DNA of 39,903 nt from Sedimenticola sp. (GTDB taxonomy: Bacteria; Pseudomonadota; Gammaproteobacteria; Chromatiales; Chromatiaceae). Under the pieces are notes generated by a model. That model did no database searches and had not been told where the DNA came from. It saw only the letters and a list, made by a program, of their open reading frames with translations. Shown piece after piece: positions 36,836 to 39,903 of the stretch. The translations under genes and the position numbers were made by a program. The DNA is taken from the NCBI GenBank assembly GCA_026989135.1, contig JALSJZ010000173.1:1-39903 (forward strand). The letters are read 5' to 3'. How positions within the stretch are numbered: position 1 is the stretch's first letter; each line of letters opens with the position of its first letter.

Positions 36836-37936
36836 CTAAATCAAATCCTCGACACTGATGACCTCTTCTTGCCGGAGATCATCTTCTGGCACAATGGCTG
36901 GCGCTGCATCATCAGGATTCATCTCCGTAACCGGCGCAATTATATCCTCTGGTTCAACAGCAAAAGGCAGCTCTTGTGGAGCCGAGTCCAATATCCCAGG
37001 CTGCGGCAGCCCCATATCCGGCTCTATTATCGGCTCTATTGCTGGCTCAACAGGTTTAGTCACGGCCGGAGCTTCCAGAACATCCTCTTTTTCACGCTTG
37101 ATAATCAGCTCCACACGCCGGTTGAGCGCACGATTTTCAGGCGTGTCATTTGGAACCAATGGATCAGAATCAGCATGGCCTTCAAGCAAAAAGCGCTTGG
37201 GATCCAGCGTTGGATCTGCCAGTATGGCATGTGCCACGGTTACTGCTCGCGCGGTTGACAGCTCCCAGTTAGAGCGAAACCGTTCGGTAGAGATCGGCAC
37301 ATTATCCGTATGACCCGCCACTACAACCTTACCGGGCCGGGTTGATATGGCTACGGTTATGCGATCCAGAACGTCAACAAACTCCGGGCGCAGATCCGCA
37401 CTCCCGGAGGGGAATGATCCCTTTTCGTTGATGCGGATTATGACATTGGCACCGACCACCTCAATCGTCACCATCCCCTCATCAATCTCCTTTTTCAACG
37501 ACTTTTTCAGCTCTTCGGCCTGATCTTCCGCCTCTGCCTTAAGCCGCTCTTCAGCCGCATCCATAGACATTGCATCTGCATTTGCTTCACCCGCTTTTTC
37601 CGGGCCGTCATTAACCTCTAAACGCTCCTTCTCCTCCTCTGTTGTCTCCTGCCTTACCGTTTCTGTTATCGCGGGGTCTGATATAGATGGGCTGAACTCC
37701 AATGCTACAACACTGATTCCCCTTACGATTTCATTTATTGGTATCTCTTTTTGCACACCAAAGGCATCTTTCATGGATTCTGCCATTTTCTTAAAACGGA
37801 TGGCGTCCATCTCGGCAAAAGACAACAGCAACACGAAGAAGCACATCAGCAGCGCCATCATGTCGGCAAAGGTGGCCATCCAGGCAGGCAGCCCCTCTTC
37901 ACATTCACACACATGCTCTTCTGTTTCTTCTGCCAC
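36836..37936 (-). CDS. pomB: Flagellar motor stator protein MotB/PomB
   Basis: MotB/PomB anchors the ion-driven stator to peptidoglycan. The single TM segment (WMATFADMMALLMCFFVLLLSF) contains the ion-binding D25 and is closest to the Na+-type PomB. After an acidic Glu-rich linker (about residues 95-150), the OmpA-like peptidoglycan-binding domain shows GHTDNVPISTERFRSNWELSTARA and LEGHADSDPLVPN. The 366-residue length exceeds the usual 310-330 because of a Pro/Glu-rich tail of about 80 residues after the domain. The start is GTG at 37936, with AAAGGA about 8 bases upstream. A 241-bp repeat separates it from pomA. Confidence 0.93.
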   Translation of the reverse strand: MAEETEEHVCECEEGLPAWMATFADMMALLMCFFVLLLSFAEMDAIRFKKMAESMKDAFGVQKEIPINEIVRGISVVALEFSPSISDPAITETVRQETTEEEKERLEVNDGPEKAGEANADAMSMDAAEERLKAEAEDQAEELKKSLKKEIDEGMVTIEVVGANVIIRINEKGSFPSGSADLRPEFVDVLDRITVAISTRPGKVVVAGHTDNVPISTERFRSNWELSTARAVTVAHAILADPTLDPKRFLLEGHADSDPLVPNDTPENRALNRRVELIIKREKEDVLEAPAVTKPVEPAIEPIIEPDMGLPQPGILDSAPQELPFAVEPEDIIAPVTEMNPDDAAPAIVPEDDLRQEEVISVEDLI

Positions 37937-37966
37937 CGTCTATTCCTTTACCAAAAACATACGATT

Positions 37967-38207
37967 ATCCTAGAATCTGCAGTTGGACGGGGTGGAGTGC
38001 GTGCTTGCGGGGGTGTATGGCAAGGCGCAACGACGTAGAATAGTTATTCTATTCCAAGGAGTTGCAACACGGCCATACGCCGCCGCAAGCGTGCAATCCG
38101 CCCCGTAGCGTAGCTCACCCGGCAGGTGAGTTGGATAAAGACATAAAACATTATACATATCAATATGTTGATCTATCCTCATAGCGGTCAACTGCGGAAT
38201 CTAGGAT
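37967..38207. repeat. MITE-like palindromic element (241 bp) between pomA and pomB
   Basis: Terminal inverted repeats ATCCTAGAATCTGCAGTTG (37967-37985) and CAACTGCGGAATCTAGGAT (38189-38207) match at 17 of 19 positions. Inside, 37987-38010 and 38083-38106 form a second long inverted repeat around the perfect palindrome TAGAATA-GT-TATTCTA (38036-38051). A further small hairpin CTCACC/GGTGAG lies at 38114-38130. There is no coding frame worth naming. It begins 2 bases after the pomA stop and ends 30 bases before the pomB start, so it adds structured RNA to the operon without breaking either gene. Confidence 0.85.
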
Positions 38208-38209
38208 TA

Positions 38210-38971
38210 TTACTCTTCATCTCCCGATGGGCGTTTTCCAGCGGGCAGATAGGTGCAGAGCAGCTGTTCCAGCACACGGGGGTTCATCCCCTCCTGAATA
38301 CCGCCAATGGTTTCCATTATCAGCTTTCGGTTCAGCTCCTCCATCTGGCTTGAGCGTTCTAGCTTAATAGCAATGGGCTGCGCAAACACATTGGCAATCA
38401 CAGCGCCATAGAGTGTGGTCAACAGCGCCACCGCCATTGCAGGCCCAATACTGGCCGGATCCGACATGTTGGCCAGCATCTGCACCAGGCCGATCAAGGT
38501 ACCAATCATGCCCATTGCCGGGGCACAGACCGCCATGTTTTTAAACATGACAATTCCCACCTTGTGCCGCTGGATGGTCTGGTCAATATCCTTGCTCAGC
38601 ATCTTTTTAACCAGCGCAGGGTCATGCCCATCAACACATAATCCAACCCCTTTTTCCAGAAAACTGTTTGATATCTCCTGGCTCTCCAGCGCCAGCAATC
38701 CATTTTTGCGTGCAATGTCCGCCAGCTCGACAGCCTCTTGAATCAATAATTGTGAATCATAGGTTTGATATAAAAACGCCTTCAAAGCAGTGCCAAATGC
38801 AGAGATAAAATCCTTTATCGTCACCTGCATCAAGACCACAAAAGCGGTACCACCTACCACGATCAGTATGGAGGGGATATTTATAAACAGCATCAGATCG
38901 CCACCCGATACAATGGCACCTATGATGATGCCAAAACCACCCAACATGCCAATTAGTGTTGCAATATCCAA
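38210..38971 (-). CDS. pomA: Flagellar motor stator protein MotA/PomA
   Basis: PomA forms the ion channel of the stator with PomB. The 253-residue length and the N-terminus MDIATLIGMLGGFGIIIGAI with NIPSILIVVGGTAFVVLM are close to Vibrio PomA, the Na+-driven type. Four TM helices are visible: two at the N-terminus, and two in the C-terminal half (APAMGMIGTLIGLVQMLANM and AMAVALLTTLYGAVIANVFAQPIAIKL). The cytoplasmic loop carries the charged residues that touch FliG. A GGGAGC ribosome-binding site precedes the ATG. It is the first gene of pomA-pomB-pilZ; no other flagellar gene is in the window. Confidence 0.95.
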   Translation of the reverse strand: MDIATLIGMLGGFGIIIGAIVSGGDLMLFINIPSILIVVGGTAFVVLMQVTIKDFISAFGTALKAFLYQTYDSQLLIQEAVELADIARKNGLLALESQEISNSFLEKGVGLCVDGHDPALVKKMLSKDIDQTIQRHKVGIVMFKNMAVCAPAMGMIGTLIGLVQMLANMSDPASIGPAMAVALLTTLYGAVIANVFAQPIAIKLERSSQMEELNRKLIMETIGGIQEGMNPRVLEQLLCTYLPAGKRPSGDEE

Positions 38972-39153
38972 TTGCCCAGCTCCCGTTGATTATTTACATT
39001 CAATAGTTACCCATCTGGTATCAGGGCTTAATATTCAGATTCAGAAGATGCTGTAAAAGATAGCGGGTAGCCCCCCGATAACTTTAATTCATAATCTGCT
39101 TTTTAATGGCTATCATGCAGGGCAATAACTCAATCTCATCAGGAGCATCCACT

Positions 39154-39903
39154 GTGCCGCACCAGCCAAAAACCATATTGATAACAGGGTGTTCCAGTGG
39201 GATTGGGCGCTGTGCCGCCGACACACTCAAACAGCGCGGCTATCGGGTTTTTGCCTCTGCACGCTGTCAGGATGATGTTGACCGGCTGTTGGCTGATGGC
39301 CTGGAGGCCTTGCAACTGGATCTGCAGGATAGCGACAGCATCCAGCTGGCGGTCGATACCCTCCTCGCACGTACCAATGGCCGGCTTTATGGCCTGTTCA
39401 ACAATGGTGCCTATGGCCAGCCGGGGGCGGTGGAGGATCTCTCCACCGACGTGCTTCGCGCCCAGTTTGAGACCAATCTGTTCGGCTGGCACGAACTGAC
39501 CCGCCGCATCATCCCGGTTATGCGCAGCCAGGGAGAGGGGCGAATTATTCAGAACAGCTCGGTATTGGGATTTGTCGTTATGGCCTATCGCGGAGCCTAC
39601 AATGCCAGTAAATTTGCCCTGGAGGGGTTGACCGACACCCTGCGCCTGGAGCTGCAGGGGAGTGGCATACATGTCTGCCTGATTGAACCCGGCCCCATCG
39701 AGAGCCGATTCAGGGCCAATGGCTATGCCATGTGGAAACAGCATATCGATGCCACACAGAGCGTTCACAGAAAAGCGTACGAGGTGATGATTCAGCGGCT
39801 GCAAAAAGAGGGGGCGGCCACCCCTTTTACCCTGCCACCGGAGGCGGTGGTAAAAAAGCTGATCCATGCCCTGGAGAGCCCACGACCCAAAGCCCGGTAT
39901 TAT
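39154..39903 (+). CDS. Short-chain dehydrogenase/reductase, YbbO-like, cut by window end
   Basis: An open frame of 250 codons runs from GTG at 39154 to the last base without a stop. The ribosome-binding site AGGAG (39141-39145) lies 8 bases before the GTG. The product starts MPHQPKTILITGCSSGIGRC, so the cofactor motif TGCSSGIG is at residues 11-18. NNGAYGQPG, the serine in IQNSSVLGF and the active-site YNASK (in RGAYNASKFALEGLTD) follow, and EPGPIESRF is like YbbO. YbbO-type enzymes reduce aldehydes or ketones; the substrate is unknown. The frame is not explained by the overlapping minus-strand frame, which has no family features. Confidence 0.88.
   Translation, partial: MPHQPKTILITGCSSGIGRCAADTLKQRGYRVFASARCQDDVDRLLADGLEALQLDLQDSDSIQLAVDTLLARTNGRLYGLFNNGAYGQPGAVEDLSTDVLRAQFETNLFGWHELTRRIIPVMRSQGEGRIIQNSSVLGFVVMAYRGAYNASKFALEGLTDTLRLELQGSGIHVCLIEPGPIESRFRANGYAMWKQHIDATQSVHRKAYEVMIQRLQKEGAATPFTLPPEAVVKKLIHALESPRPKARYY

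Noticed and set aside
37970-38191. A 73-codon minus-strand frame within the pomA-pomB gap
   Set aside because: It lies wholly inside the palindromic repeat and has no ribosome-binding site or family features.
37967-38207. Considering the palindromic stretch a CRISPR array or a terminator
   Set aside because: There are no regularly spaced direct repeats, and no T-run follows the stems; terminal inverted repeats at both ends fit a MITE.
39139-39867. Long minus-strand open frame (242 codons) near the window end
   Set aside because: The plus strand has an SDR gene with TGCSSGIG, YNASK and a good ribosome-binding site that runs off the window. The minus frame has no recognisable family and is its shadow.

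Overview
The window reads as chromosomal DNA of a sulfur-oxidising gammaproteobacterium, of the Chromatiales / Sedimenticola / bivalve- or tubeworm-symbiont kind. The signs are a DsrEFHC module with all the sulfur-oxidiser cysteines, a soxYZ pair, the gammaproteobacterial order rhlB / trxA-rho, ubiG-mupP-yciK, and Na+-type PomA/PomB motor genes. Nearly all of it is coding, and the content is mostly core functions. No CRISPR array, rRNA or intact insertion sequence was seen. The species cannot be named from the sequence alone.

Layout. 1-4292 (+): recC followed directly by ppsR. 4303-6581 (-): a bepA-type M48 protease, soxY and soxZ in one tight operon. 6722-9535 (+): dsrE-F-H-C-N, divergent from that operon. 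9580-11716: a hemerythrin-like protein (+), and rhlB with a YkgJ cysteine-cluster protein (-). 11935-14366 (+): trxA, rho (with a structured leader) and murU, whose start overlaps the rho stop. 14401-17783 (-): cpdA, fabA, proS. 17929-20629 (+): lapG-lapD. 20626-23042 (-): a FeoB-like transporter and a DksA/TraR zinc-finger protein. 23125-25784: darP (+) and rlmL (-). 26076-29875 (+): a dihaem cytochrome c, ubiG, mupP, a squalene/phytoene-synthase-like pseudoenzyme and a YciK-type SDR. 29893-31002: a decayed mobile-element scar with two adjoining MITE-like repeats, a broken tyrosine integrase and its likely target, tRNA-Thr(CGU). 31068-36040: ispH (-), a PAS-GGDEF-EAL protein (+), aspS and an FmdB-type protein (-). 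36196-38971 (-): pomA, a 241-bp MITE-like palindromic element, pomB and a PilZ protein. 39154-end (+): an SDR gene that runs off the window.

How the genes work together. Sulfur metabolism: DsrEFH and DsrC relay sulfane sulfur, DsrN amidates the sirohaem of DsrAB, and SoxYZ is the periplasmic sulfur carrier. None of DsrAB, DsrMKJOP or SoxXAB is encoded here, and this SoxY has no cysteine at all. c-di-GMP: LapD/LapG (adhesin retention), the PAS-GGDEF-EAL protein and the PilZ protein beside the flagellar stator together point to a surface-attachment/motility switch. Cell-wall recycling: MupP and MurU belong to the anhydro-MurNAc salvage route, but AmgK is not in the window.

The most interesting items are the cysteine-free SoxY, the catalytically degenerate squalene/phytoene-synthase homologue inside the mupP-yciK operon, the MITE between pomA and pomB, and the integrase/MITE scar at tRNA-Thr. 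I did not find a clearly new multigene system.
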